From Desarmillaria ectypa (lineage: Eukaryota; Basidiomycota; Agaricomycetes; Agaricales; Physalacriaceae): 64,000 bases of DNA. Both the position numbers and the translations under genes were made by a program. This document shows positions 20,245 through 31,638 of this stretch, piece after piece; position 1 is the stretch's first letter, and the number at the start of each line of letters is the position of its first letter. The notes under the pieces are model-generated. The model was given only the letters and a program-made list of their open reading frames with translations, did not search any database and had not been told where the DNA came from. Location of the stretch: the NCBI GenBank assembly GCA_030407005.1, contig JAUDYN010000005.1, positions 2,604,001 through 2,668,000 on the forward strand, read 5' to 3'.

Positions 20245-21431
20245 CTACCATCTTTCATAGTCAAATTGACCGTGCAAGCGCGTCAAAATCTTCATGTACT
20301 CGGGTTCGTTCTCGGGTGTTATACAGCCCAAACGCATAAGCAGGTCAATAATCACTATTCTCGAAAATCAGACGATGATGCAAGCACTTAGTGCACGACT
20401 TGCCCAATGCGCAATTAGGTTTAAACAACCCCGCACGTAACTTTGCCATAAGATCGTCGAGATGAAGAAACTCAAATGACTCGACTTCACCATCCAAAGG
20501 CTTAGGCTCAAAAACGGAGAGATCTGGGTGATTTGCGGGGATAGCGAGATCGTAAACGTATCTTGTAGGAGATTACGGGTAGATCACAGCGAAAAAAAGA
20601 GCACTCACTCCACTTCTGGTTGCAACCAGCCAGCGGACGTCCTGAAGAAGTAGCTGACAGCACCAGCTCCTTGCACGTACTTCCGAACGATGTCTTCTTT
20701 AATGCTGGCCTCTTCCATGCATTCCTTGACCAAAGAATCGAATATACCCATTCCACTGGGGATTCCTCCAGCAACAGTGTTATCAAGGTAACCCGGCCAT
20801 CTACATATAAGCGTGATGAGGCAAGACACTATCAGAATGGAATAACCCACGTCGGCTTCGTTCGTGCACGGATCGGTATCCACATACGAAGACCTGTGGT
20901 ATCCTGTTGGTAGATGGACATATGTACGCCATATGTTACGACGCCGAAAAGGGCACAGGCCGAGCGCTCCATCTCGAATGCGTAGTTCAGTCCTTCGTCA
21001 GAGTTTCCATCCTTCGGGTAGTCATGAGGGCCAAAAGGGTCACGATAGATGGGATACATCTCTGCTCTCCATTTCTTAGGTCCGCAAACATCAGGGAAGA
21101 GCTCTGTATCCCTCCATCGCTCACATAGTTCCTTCATTGCCGCTGTACGCTTAGATGGTGTATCGAGCCACAACCGAAAAGAGACCCGTGTGTATTGAAT
21201 ATCCCAGAGCTCCGGGAGACCCTTGTTGTGACTGTTCGCATTTTCCGCTTTGAGTTTCTCGATAATGATGGGTCGTAGCAGACCAATAATAGGAGCCTGT
21301 GATGATGGAGAGAGATGGAACGGTACTAGTCGCTCACTTTCAAACAGCGATGGACAAGGAGAAGAGACATGTGGCCGGACATTGTCGCAGATGTTGACGA
21401 GATCCAGAAAAGATAGACTTTTGGACGTCAT
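20245..21431 (-). CDS. Nudix hydrolase with DUF4743-type N-terminal domain
   Basis: Related fungal proteins (the group including S. cerevisiae YJR142W and the Nudix part of S. pombe Tnr3) hydrolyse nucleoside-diphosphate-linked compounds and damaged thiamine diphosphates. Four exons (21431-20851, 20800-20609, 20561-20404, 20354-20245) make 346 residues. The N-terminal half carries KRTAAMKELCERWRD, ERSACALFGVVTYGVHM and MWIPIRA; the Nudix box is GGIPSGMGIFDSLVKECMEE. The C-terminus ends ENEPEYMKILTRLHGQFDYE then RW. The third intron begins with GC (TTGG/GCAAGT), a GC-AG intron, required to join NCAL to VIIDLLMRLG in frame. It shares a promoter region with the divergent N-acetyltransferase gene. 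Substrate is inferred from family only. Confidence 0.88.
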
Positions 21432-21900
21432 CGTCTGGAAGAAGTAGCCTAACCCTAACCTGAGACCGTGTTCTGAGCACTTTGAAATTTGAACCTTCAA
21501 GCTTCAAAATTGAAGTTGGTTGGAAATTTAAAGCAAAGCAGTGCATAGGCTCTCGATACTCGTTGGTGAATGAAACTAATGCCTTGCGGTGATAGTGGGT
21601 TCCAGAGAGACCTAGATGACGGCGTGCTTCGTCAGGTGGACTTTGTTTCTGGTTATCCCGGGCCACGATGATATTGATACTCCCACCATCATGAAGTATC
21701 CACTCGCAGTCTACCTAAGTAGAGAAGTATATAAAGAAGGTAGTTTTCGTTTTGCTGTCCATAAGATGGTCATTGGTAACAGACTAGAAACAGAAAGCGT
21801 CAAACCCGTCCGACATCAATCCCTTCGACTGAAGTTGCCAAGACGCTCAGCATAAAGCATGGAAGCATAAATTCGGATCTATTCTAGTCTTTGCGTGAGC
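21432..21900. promoter_or_regulatory. Divergent promoter region (Nudix minus / NAT plus)
   Basis: A 469-bp region between two divergent start codons. A TATA-like tatataaa lies at 21728-21735, about 170 bp upstream of the rightward gene. A short cctaaccctaacc at 21448-21460 resembles telomere repeat but is too short to mean more. Confidence 0.4.
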
Positions 21901-23283
21901 ATGATACGGATGAGATCCGTGTCGGCCGCGACCGCCCGTTCCATTCGTTGTTCTTTGAGACCTCTGAAACCACTCAAAAAACTTCTTGAAAACAGTTCTT
22001 CACGTCGACTTATATCCTCTGTTCCCACTCAACACCAAACTATGACCTACAGTTTCAACGGCCCTTCGTCAAGCCACACACTTATCAAGAAAGTCGAATC
22101 CCCTTACACTCCACAGGAAGTCATTCAATGGCTAGAATCCATAGGGTACAGACATGAACTCACAGAACCCGAAATAGCTTCTGGATCATTCAAGACAACC
22201 CTTGAGAATCTTCATGTGCTCATTCGTATGCACCTCATCGCATTTCCCTTCGAAAACTGTGATATGCATTAGTGAGTTTCAAACTCTAGTCAACGTCCAG
22301 CTAGTTCATCAAACATGGGCCTACACCAGTACATCAGACCATTCTATGGATGTGACACCCCAGGGCATGTTTCGACGCACCATTCTTGGTCAAGGGGGTC
22401 GTACTGCTTCGGACTCAACACGCTATTTCACGGAATGTTGAGAGGGTTGGGATATCGGTAAGCCCCCGCCATCTGTAAAGGAGTGACCTAGAAACACCTT
22501 TACGTAGCGCGTACGCAGGGTCCGCCCGAGTTAACGACGCGTCAAGTCCGCCGAAGTTAGGTCCCTTGTCACACATGATCCTTCTGGTCCAACCAGACTC
22601 CGAGACCCATTTTCAACCAGTCTGCCTAGTTGATGTAGGCTTCGGTGGAGCATGCCTTACAAGACCAATCTATCTTCGTGACGGCGCTGTTGTGATGGGG
22701 GCGACACCCTCAGAAAAACATCGTTTAATTCGGGCGCCGCATCCTTCCTCGAGCTTGAACAGTGTAGGTGAGTGTATTGTTCGACAGCGTTCCAATTACG
22801 ATAGCGTACCAATGCCCAGATGCAGATTCCGCTTTACTATGGTATCTTCAAATATCTCGATCAGGCAAGACCGAGTCAGCATGGAAGACTTTATATGCGT
22901 TCTCGGAAAGCGAGTCCTTTCCAGAGGACTTCATGAGGGCGTCAGTCTATATTTCACAGATGCCGAGCGAAAGCATCTTCTGGAAGAACCTCATGTGCGT
23001 CAAGTATTTTGTCGTTGATGAAGAAGAGCAGAGGCGGTTAGGACTTGAATCAAGCGCAAAGGATGTACATCTCGGAAAGTATATCCTCTTTGGCAGCGAG
23101 ATTAGAAGATCCGTGGGCGGCCGTCAGCAAGTGCTTCAAATATTCAGAAGCGAAGGGGATCGAATACAGGCGCTGAGAGACTATTTTGGATTTGACATTG
23201 ATGTCAAAGATGCGCATAACATTAATGGACGCGCTGCTGCTGTTATAACATGCACAGCAAAAGCCATACACAGTGTACAATAA
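21901..23283 (+). CDS. Arylamine N-acetyltransferase, with an apparent 1-nt frameshift
   Basis: The family transfers acetyl (or malonyl) groups from CoA to arylamines. Family blocks run in order: YTPQEVIQWLESIGY, NLHVLIRMHLIAFPFENCDM, TSDHSMDVTPQGMF, GSYCFGLNTLFHGMLRGLGY (catalytic Cys), LSHMILLVQ (His), LVDVGFGG (Asp), MCVKYF, DRIQALRDYFG. Introns join these at about 22271-22336, 22458-22509 and 22762-22820. Between DVTPQGMFRRTILG and GSYCFGLN the frame must change by one base, at the run of five G at 22395-22399; one more G would restore it. This is either a real disabling deletion or a homopolymer error. The first in-frame ATG gives an Arg-rich leader of about 47 residues free of acidic residues except one, which may target mitochondria; an internal ATG at 22042 starts nearer the usual family start. 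Confidence 0.8.
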
Positions 23284-23924
23284 AATCAGCCTGAAATTGG
23301 AAATCAGTGGTAAAACTCAGGAAAGCAGCGGTGTACATACATACTTATCTGATCCACTAGTTCAAGTCGCTTTCCATAATAGACGGGGACGTTTTCCCAA
23401 CCAATGACTGAATGTTACCCCAGTCCAGCAAATCATCCAGCTGGATAGTTGGGGCAGGAGCATCGATGGAAGTCTATGATACCTCCATCGGGTGAAGGGG
23501 TGCAACATTTACCGGGTTATTGAGCTCGAAGGCCGCCAAGTCGAGATACGACTGAAGGTATAACAATCATAGAGGTCCACTAACACGCTGTAGAGTCGAG
23601 CACAGACAACACCAAGCACTAGGAAGCGCAATAGGGAGCAGCCAGGTAGATATCGACCCTAAGTGAAGATCGGCGCGTATTTGGTTACATTATACTGACG
23701 CCACCAATCAACTAGTATTCAAGGATACCACGATGGCGAGAATATCCTAAAAGCAGCCCTCATAGGCGTGGCGACACACCAGTCGTAGTAAGTAGGTCGT
23801 GGGAGAAAGAGAAAAATAGTTTGCAAAGGCAAGGCGGCTTCGTAAGAGCAATGACGTCGGTTAATAATAGCGGCAATATGAGAGGTGCCCTCTTGAACTT
23901 GTACCATCATCACACTCTTCCAAT
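23284..23924. other. Intergenic region between NAT and dipeptidase genes
   Basis: No supported coding exon. A 72-codon open frame on the minus strand (23719-23937) overlaps the dipeptidase start and is probably chance. The right part should hold the dipeptidase promoter. Confidence 0.4.
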
Positions 23925-25739
23925 ATGCCTGCACCACCAGAATTCATAAAGTTCATCGACGACAATGCTGAAAGCTTTATCAAGCGTCTGGCTGAGGCAG
24001 TTGCCATCCCAAGGTCAGGTCTGCCATGACTCCGTTGTGTAGTACTGCCCAACTGATCTATCGGTACATAACAGTGTGAGCGGCGATGCCAAGCATAGGC
24101 AGGACGTCTTCAAGATGGCCCACTGGCTCAACGCTCAGCTCAACTCATACGGCATCGAGACTCAGCTTACTGATCTCGGAAAGCACGTTATGGACGGCCA
24201 GGAGCTCCAACTGCCTCCCGCAATTCTGGGAAAGATTGGAAACGATTTGAATAAGAAGACTGTGCTTATCTACGGTCATTTTGATGTTCAACCCGTACGT
24301 TCTGGGTCGACCCTCATGTACCTTCCAACTTATGATTTTATAGGCTAATCTTTCTGATGGATGGTCCTCTGAACCGTTCACTTTGACCATTAACCGCGAG
24401 AATGGTCAGCTAGTGGGACGTGGATCCACAGATGACAAAGGTCCCATTCTTGGTTGGCTCAATGTTCTCCAGTACCACGCCGAGAACCAGAAGGAACTGC
24501 CAGTCAACATCAAGTTCTGCTTCGAAGGGATGGAAGAGAGCGGAAGTGAGGGTCTGGATGAACTTGTCCAGAAGGAGGCACAACCTGGTGGCTGGTTCGA
24601 TGGCGTAGACTGTGTTTGCATCGTATGTCTTCATTCGTGAAAGGTTTATCGCGGTGCTAATCTTCCGAATTCATCAGTCCGATAACTATTGGCTCAACAC
24701 CCGAACGCCCGTCTTAACTTATGGATTGCGTGGAATTTCTTGCTACAAGATTAACATCACCGGTCCTAGTCGGGATCTACACTCTGGTGTCTTCGGACGC
24801 ACGATATATGAACCTATGACCGATCTCGTTATGCTTATGTCCAAGCTTGTGGATACACAAGGCCATATCCTTATTCCTGGCGTTGATGAAATGGTTCCAC
24901 AAGCATTTGCGGATGAGCGTTCTCTGTACGAGAAACTCGATTATGCCATCGAGGACATTGAAGCAGCCGCCGGTGCTAGCATCGCGTTGTCCTCCGACAA
25001 GGTTGAAGTTCTGATGGGGCGGATGAGATCGCCCAGTCTGTCACTTCACGGAATTGAAGGAGCATTTTATGGTGCCGGCGCTAAAACTGTCATTCCCGCC
25101 AAGGTCGCTGGGAAGTTCAGTATCAGGTAATTGTGCATAGCCCTCAAATTCGGTTTACTAATCACGCCTCTACAGACTAGTGCCCCCTCAAACTCCGGAG
25201 AACATTGCACCCCTCGTAAATGCGTATCTGGAAGCAGAGTTTGCGAAACTGGGAAGCAAGAACAAGATGGTGGTGGAAGAGCTTCATGGGGGTAGGCCGT
25301 GGCTGGCTGACCTGAATCATTGGAACTTTGAGGCTGCTAAGGCAGCTACCAGGGTATGAGTTCCTTCTGTTCACTATAGGTGTAGTAAGCTATATATTTT
25401 GGCAGGCGGTGTACAAGCAGGAGCCCGACATGACGAGGGAGGGTGGATCCATACCCGTCACGTTAACATTTGCGGAAGCCCTTGGCGCAAATGTTGTCCT
25501 TCTGCCCATGGGGAGAGGGGATGATGGTGCACAGTGAGCTCATTGATTTTTTTCTTGTTGTTTCTGGCTTTCATCTTTGTGATAGTTCCACGAACGAGAA
25601 GTTGGATCGCTCCAATTTCATCGAAGGAGTAAGTTTTTCTAGTTTAATTTCAATGGCTAGATAACTAATATAACGATATCAGTCTAAGCTTCTAGGCACT
25701 TATCTCTACGAACTTGCGGCCGTCCAGGGGAAGAAGTAA
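23925..25739 (+). CDS. DUG1: M20 metallodipeptidase, Dug1/CNDP2 type
   Basis: In yeast Dug1 cleaves Cys-Gly and other dipeptides in the cytosol, with two zinc ions, as part of glutathione breakdown. Eight exons (23925-24013, 24075-24294, 24344-24622, 24678-25126, 25176-25353, 25406-25533, 25586-25628, 25683-25739) give 480 residues, matching the family's usual length. Metal and catalytic motifs are present: [41 protein letters not shown] and the late His in [17 protein letters not shown]. The N-terminus [20 protein letters not shown] starts cleanly and has no signal peptide, so a cytosolic enzyme is expected. All intron phases fit. No sign of damage. Confidence 0.94.
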
Positions 25740-26181
25740 ACTGATCGTTGTACCAGTAAGCGATGGAAGAATTGGAAGATTGTATAATTATACTGATAGT
25801 GCGGCATGTCAATTGCTGGGTTGGCTTTTTCGATTCTAAGTGGCTGCGAAAGGCCTTTACTGCTTTTGTGGTGCTTCCGCCTTTATATTGCCAAGATTGT
25901 AACCCGTTCTTTTACCAGCGAAGGGACTGTTTTAGGGAATTTTGACCGCAGTCAACATATTTGATTGACCCTCAGTCTTGAAGCCACAACAGTATTTTCG
26001 ACAGCACGCCTCTTCACAGGACCGGGTGCTCTGGTCGTAGATCGGGGCTGAAGACTACATACAAACTGAGGTCATGAACCCCTGCCATCGATCGGCCACC
26101 TGCCTATCAAAAAGTTCAAGGTGCTTGTCTAGACTAACAATCCATAACCGGGCGCATAGAACAGGATCTTGTCCTTTGCCA
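25740..26181. other. Intergenic region between dipeptidase and F-box remnant
   Basis: Convergent gene ends. No motif or coding exon recognised. Confidence 0.4.
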
Positions 26182-27541
26182 CTATCCTCGTCTTCTGCAG
26201 CACCGGTCACGAAACGCGAAATGAACATCTGATGCCATAGTACTTTGTTGACAAAGAAAGGTGGACTTTCGAAGATCGATAGCCCTCAAACAAGAGAGTA
26301 TAACCTCTCCATTCTCGTGGATGACAAGGGTTGACATGAAGTCTTCCGTCAGACCTTGGGCCTGCAGCGTGGGTGCCGTAAGGCGAGATGTCAGACGCAG
26401 GAAATCCAAAAGACGCCATGTGTTGCCTGAACCTCCCATGGCGCACCCTAAGCACAGTTCTGTAGAGTTTGTCGAGGAGAGGGAGGACGGGAGCCGTAGG
26501 TCATCCTTGTCGATGTGATATACAGATGAATGAGGGAAGGAAAAGCGAGGCAGAATATAACATGGGCCAGATTTCCATCTTCAGCCTCTTGACTTTCCCA
26601 GAGCATCAGGAAAGTTAATCGAGGACACTTGATCGTGTGTGGTGTATTGAGAAGAGAAGAGGTAGAACAATGGAGAGAGAGCAATGTCAACGGCGACGTA
26701 CTCCTCAAAAATTTCAGGTTGGTCGGGCGTGAGAATACGAAGTGTAGGTAGTCATTTGTGACCAAGGGGCGTGAAACTTGGAAGAGGCCCGGCATGATTT
26801 CGCCGTTCCCAACAACGTGCAGCGTCTGCAAGAGAGGCGCTAGTTGGAAGGCATCAGCTGCCTTCATGTCCATCGGCGTCTCTTCAGGGAACAGAACACA
26901 TAGGCTGCCCAATCTATTGAGGAATCCTCTGCAAACTGACAACAAAGAGAGTCTGGGATGACACGAACAGCACAACATCTGTCCACTGAGAGGTACTCGC
27001 CATGAGCTCCGGGAAAATAGGGTGCATGGTGATATCGCGAGAGCCCGAAATCCTCAAACTTAAATCACCCGTCCGTACACGCTGCAACCGAACCCAAATT
27101 TGAACGAATAAACAAAATCAGGGTCATTTTTGTTCTCGAAATTGAGTGTAATCCGGGACCAGAGCGCCAGGGTATTCAGCGCCACGGTCCTCCAACGCCA
27201 GCAGACTGCAGTGAGTGACCACGGAGGATATCCCGGATCTAAGGAATCCTGGTCCCTGGTGCCCGCGCATGACGAAAGTATCTCGCGCAGAACAGAATCA
27301 GAGAGGGCCCGAATGGGATGTAAGATGATTTTGGCTTCCTTGATACAGGTCTCGGTCTCTTGGCGACGAGAAGTCAGCAAGTCAAGTGTATTGCGCGCCA
27401 GAGCAATCTGGCGATGCAGATCTGCGATAGACACGACGGATTCGCCACCATTGTGATTAGCCTAGATTTTTCGGGGTCGACTGAGGCCTCATTGCTTTGT
27501 ATCAGCTCTTCGACGCGTGGATGCTGAGAGCTGCATGTCAT
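26182..27541 (-). pseudogene. Agaric-type F-box protein, probably decayed
   Basis: F-box proteins link substrates to SCF ubiquitin ligases; mushrooms have large families. The N-terminus from the ATG at 27541 reads VEELIQSNEASVDPEKSR, then (other frame) SIADLHRQIALARNTLDLL and HPIRALSDSVLREILSSC, then WSLTAVCWRWRTVALNTLAL, the usual heptad-plus-F-box pattern. Downstream the protein-like sequence changes frame several times: RTGDLSLRISGSRDITMHPI, LQTLHVVGNGEIMPGLFQV, then LLDFLRLTSRLTAPTLQAQ and LTEDFMSTL. The frame changes do not look like normal introns, and stops lie between them, so I call it a pseudogene. Missed introns could explain part of this. Confidence 0.55.
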
Positions 27542-28086
27542 TAGCGGGTTGAGGTACGACACCGTACTGCGGGCAAGCGAAGGTCGAAGACATAGAAAGA
27601 GACGGAGAAAGGGTATTTTTCTATATAAACACAATATATTGGATGTCCTGTCTCGGGAACAATAGAAATACAAACAGACGTAGCGTTCACCAAGGCTGAC
27701 ACAGTCGGAATCTCAGGTTGATGTTCTTGGCTCCTCAATAATTTCTGATCCCCACCACTAGACTCATCAGCACTGGAAACAAATACTCCGTAACCGTACA
27801 TAATTACCCCTTTAATGTCAGCGCCAGGCAAAAAAAGAAATTGAGCACACGACCGACAACGCGACTACAAGCAGATCGTCGTCAAAATGCGACCCCGCAT
27901 TGACAGCTGTCGACTATCACGAGACCTACGTTCGCGTAATAATGTTAGTTACCGCGCTGTGTAAATAATAAGATGTTCTGTCCTATTGTTAGGATGTGGC
28001 TATAGAGGCCATTAGTATGTACAAGATCAGCTGTGGTAACTTTACGAAGGTATAGTCTGATATCTGATCCGGAAACTAGATGTGTT
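27542..28086. other. Intergenic region
   Basis: Between the F-box remnant and the 3' end of the isocitrate dehydrogenase gene. No gene recognised. Confidence 0.4.
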
Positions 28087-29869
28087 TTACAATGCAGCCC
28101 GCTTCGCTATCTTCTGATTGAGCTTAGCCTATCGAAATCGATGTTAGCACGAATATGCTGCAATCAAGGACAACGTACGATGACAGCGTCCATGTAGACG
28201 GTAGTGATGACCCAGTGTTCTCGTTTCATGTTAGAACCATAGAGGGACAACGCAAGATCCTTGGTCATGATACCATCCTTGTCAATGACCTCGATACAAG
28301 CACTCTCAACGTCGAGACAGAAATCACGAAGAGCGGGGTTGTTGTCGAGCTTGGCACGGTGGATCAAACCTCGGGTCCAAGCAAATATGGACGCGACAGG
28401 GTTTGTTGATGTTTCATTGCCCTTTTGGTGTTCCCGGTAGTGTCGTGTAACCGTTCCTGTTCGACGCGTCAGCAGAGCAAGACGGATATGAGAGAAGCTG
28501 AAACGTGCCATGTGCAGCTTCGCTCTCGATGATCTGGCCATCGGGCGTGATAAGTTCACTGGTCATCATACCAAGACTGCCGAAGCCTTGTGCGAGAATG
28601 TCACTCTGGACATCACCGTCGTAGTTTTTGGTGGCCCAGACGAATCCGCCGGAGGACTTGATTGCTTGTGCAACCATGTCGTCAATGAGCCTGTGTTCAT
28701 AGTAAATTCCGGCCTCCTTGTAGAGCGCTTTATATTGACTACGCGAAATTTAGATTTTTGCGTAATGGCAGAAGTATGGCGGACGCACGTATCGTAAATT
28801 TCCTGGAAGATATCCTTGAACCGTCCATCGTACTTCTTGAGGATAGTGTTCTTTGTCGACATAAACAGAGGCATTTTTTTGGCCAGAGCCATCTTGAGGG
28901 AGGAGTGAGCGAATCCGGTGATAGATTCATCCGTGTTGTACATGCTCATGGCCACACCTGGGCCCTTGAAGTCGTAGACATTCAGCGTCGTTGGTTGGGA
29001 GCCATCAGTTGGAGTATACACCATCTGCAGCTTTCCGGGACCGGGCGCGACAAAGTCTGTTGCTCGGTACTGGTCACCGAAAGCGTGTCGACCAATTATA
29101 ATTGGCTTGACCCAGCCAGGGATTGGCTTGGGAATTTTCTCGAGAATGATTGGTTCACGGAACACCGTGCCCCCCAAGATATTCCGGATCTGTCGCCGTA
29201 CAGGGGTGAGCTGGAGCGCCGAAGAGTGCAGGTGATGAGGCTTACCGTTCCGTTTGGACTCTTCCACATCTCCTTCAACTTGAACTCTTCGACACGGGCC
29301 TCGTCCGGTGTAATTGTAGCGCACTTGATGCCGACCTTGTACTCCAGGATGGCGTTGGCAGAGTCGATGGTCACCTGGTCGTTGGTCTGGCGACAAGCTC
29401 AGTAAGAGAGCATCAGAAGAGAATACCGACGCACTGCATCGCGGTTCTCGAGGCCAAGGTCGAAGTACTTGATGTCGAGTTCAAGGTAGGGCAATATGAG
29501 CTGGCGAGTGCAGGTAAGGATCTGCTGTAGCATGCAACGTGAAGACGAGACGAACCTCCTCCTTTATTTTTTTCCAGATGATCCTGGTCATCTCGTCGCC
29601 ATCAAGTTCGACGACAGGGCCTTTGACGACAATCTTGGTGTTCATGCTGCTGGCTAATGGGATGGTATCAGTTGGAAACACGGAAGAGATAGGGGGCGTA
29701 TTATAGCTCTGGGGCCGTCCTATCTCAAGCCGGATCGCCACAGAGTAAACCGGCACTCACGCGTCGTCGAAAAATATCGCCCAATACCCTGCGCTGTCTG
29801 TCGGTGCGCTTGCCCTAGGTAGCTGCATGCCAGCAGTCGAATATTTCGGGTCGAGTACCTTCCCAACAT
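28087..29869 (-). CDS. IDP1: NADP-dependent isocitrate dehydrogenase, mitochondrial form with possible dual start
   Basis: It oxidises isocitrate to 2-oxoglutarate with NADP, supplying NADPH. Eight exons (29869-29761, 29653-29556, 29500-29435, 29386-29246, 29189-28789, 28738-28509, 28456-28179, 28128-28087) make 454 residues. Exon 1 encodes an Arg/Ser-rich leader with no acidic residue, ending GRYFSTT, a mitochondrial presequence. A second ATG at 29645 in exon 2 ([20 protein letters not shown]) would give a cytosolic form. Core motifs: [106 protein letters not shown]. The intron between exons 6 and 7 needs a GC donor (CATG/GCACGT) to keep AAHGTVTRH in frame. Intact and well conserved. Confidence 0.95.
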
Positions 29870-30250
29870 GGTGATAGCGGTCGTAGAAGACGATGAACAA
29901 GCTGGAGAACTGAACGCGCCGCTTCAACGTTGGCACGAAATTTCAATTCCTCCCACAGCCGAAAGGAACAAGGATAATCAAAGTCAAGGTTGTTGGTAAG
30001 GTCCAACAAGATATATAATCCGGATTCGTGATCACAAGTTCAAACTTGCATGCTGGCATTGATCACGATGAAAAGTCTAGGCATCTTCCTCGGCCGCAAT
30101 AACGGAGACATACCACTTTTTATTTTTCTAGGAAAAACAGCGGAAAAAAACATGAGCTATATAAGAATGAAATGCTGCTCTACGTCGCTATAGTCTACTT
30201 CGTGGTCGCTCTACGTCGACCAATTTTACAGGCGCCCCGGCCGATGAACA
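29870..30250. promoter_or_regulatory. Upstream region of isocitrate dehydrogenase
   Basis: 381 bp between the antiporter stop and the isocitrate dehydrogenase start, both genes on the minus strand. It must hold the dehydrogenase promoter; no clear TATA box was placed. Confidence 0.35.
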
Positions 30251-31638
30251 TTAACACCCGACGGAACACCGTAAAAGTCCAGAAAACGGCTTATCCATGG
30301 TACGGGCTCGTAAGACTAGTCCGACGCCAGTGGCACCTCCAATAGTATTGAGCACTATAGCCCAGATAACGACAGCAAACGGCTCATCATCACCTAGTAT
30401 CGGTCGAGCAATCTCGGCCACGATGAGCGCAATCTCGCCTCGAGCCATCATTGCTGTACCTAACAGGGTAGCTGACTGGATGATTGTCAATACATGGGGA
30501 CCATCATCTCGGTCAGGCCAGATGAGCATCCAGATGCCTACAGTGGCTTTTGCGATGCCCATGAGGAGGGAATATATTATGCCTCGCCATACAACCCGAT
30601 GAGAACCATGAACTGACGCTAGTAACCTGATGGGGAGAGCTGCCCCAATGGACGCAAAGAACAATGGCGATAGCAACACTTGCAGAATGGGCATGATGCA
30701 GTTCGTGAACGCATGGATAGGTGTGATAATCTGATGGTCTTCTATCTTATCCTCGCTTTCCTCGCGCGATGATAGCGCGACAACATGGGTGAGTAGCGTG
30801 CCAGCAAGATATGCTCCGAACAGCTCACTTGTCCCCGAGTAATTTGCACCTGCCACGTAACCTGCCAGAACGAAAACCAACATGGACAGCTGTACACGCT
30901 GGGTGCGTGGTCTGTCTTTCCATGCAGCTGGGATACGGAACACTAAGAAGCGTAGGAGCCGTGATATGATAAAAGTAAACAGTCCAACCGCCACCGAGAC
31001 CATGATTGGCCGCACGATAGTCTGCCACTTGATGGACACGGATGCCTCGTCAACCGAAGAGATTTCGGAGATAATGCCGGCGATGACTAGGCCCACAATG
31101 TCATCGATGAGAGGCACTCAACAGTACTACACCTGAACCGGGAGTAAGCAATCTGTAAAGGTGGCCAACAATGGCACTGACCTGTCCTCGTTTTCTTTAT
31201 CTCCAGACTCAGTAAAGCCAACGTTGTACTAAGAGACGTGGAACATAATGCTGCGCCTGCGGCAAAACCATGGAGAACCGTATACTTGTATCCAACAGTG
31301 AGCAGGAGGATTGAGAGTCCAATGGGGAGGCCCACGCCTGTTAGTGCCACCAAGAGGGATAGCCAGATATTCTTGTACAGCAGGGACATGTCGGTAGTCA
31401 GTCCTGCCTCGAAGACTATGAGCAAGAGCCCAATGTATCCAATGATCTGGAAGGTTGTTTGAGCGTCTGTCGGCAGGATGTTGGCGGCCTCTTGTCCATA
31501 AATTATCCCTACGAGGAGGGAGCCCAGCAATCCAGCCTCGATAAGATAGCTGGCGAGCCCCTCTGCGAGGTTGATGAAGAAAAGAAAGGAGGCGAAAGTG
31601 AAAAGGATAGGAATTTCAGGTATTGTGTATTCCAGCAT
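30251..31638 (-). CDS. Cation/proton antiporter (CPA-type sodium/hydrogen exchanger)
   Basis: The family exchanges Na+ or K+ for protons across membranes. The protein starts MLEYTIPEIPILFTFASFLF and is hydrophobic throughout, with about eleven to thirteen membrane segments. GLLGSLLVGIIYG, FEAGLTTDMSLL and ALCSTSLSTTLALLSLEIKK in exon 1 and LIDDIVGLVIAGIISEI in exon 2 match the CPA fold, including the paired Asp of the ion site (DD of LIDDIVG). One intron separates exons at 31638-31182 and about 31116-30251. The acceptor is ambiguous: the family-like GVVLLSA would need an upstream acceptor that puts the following sequence out of frame; the later acceptor (after TTGAG) keeps the frame, giving 440 residues but dropping that block. 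So there may be a one-base defect here. It ends shortly after the last membrane segment with no long tail. Confidence 0.82.
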
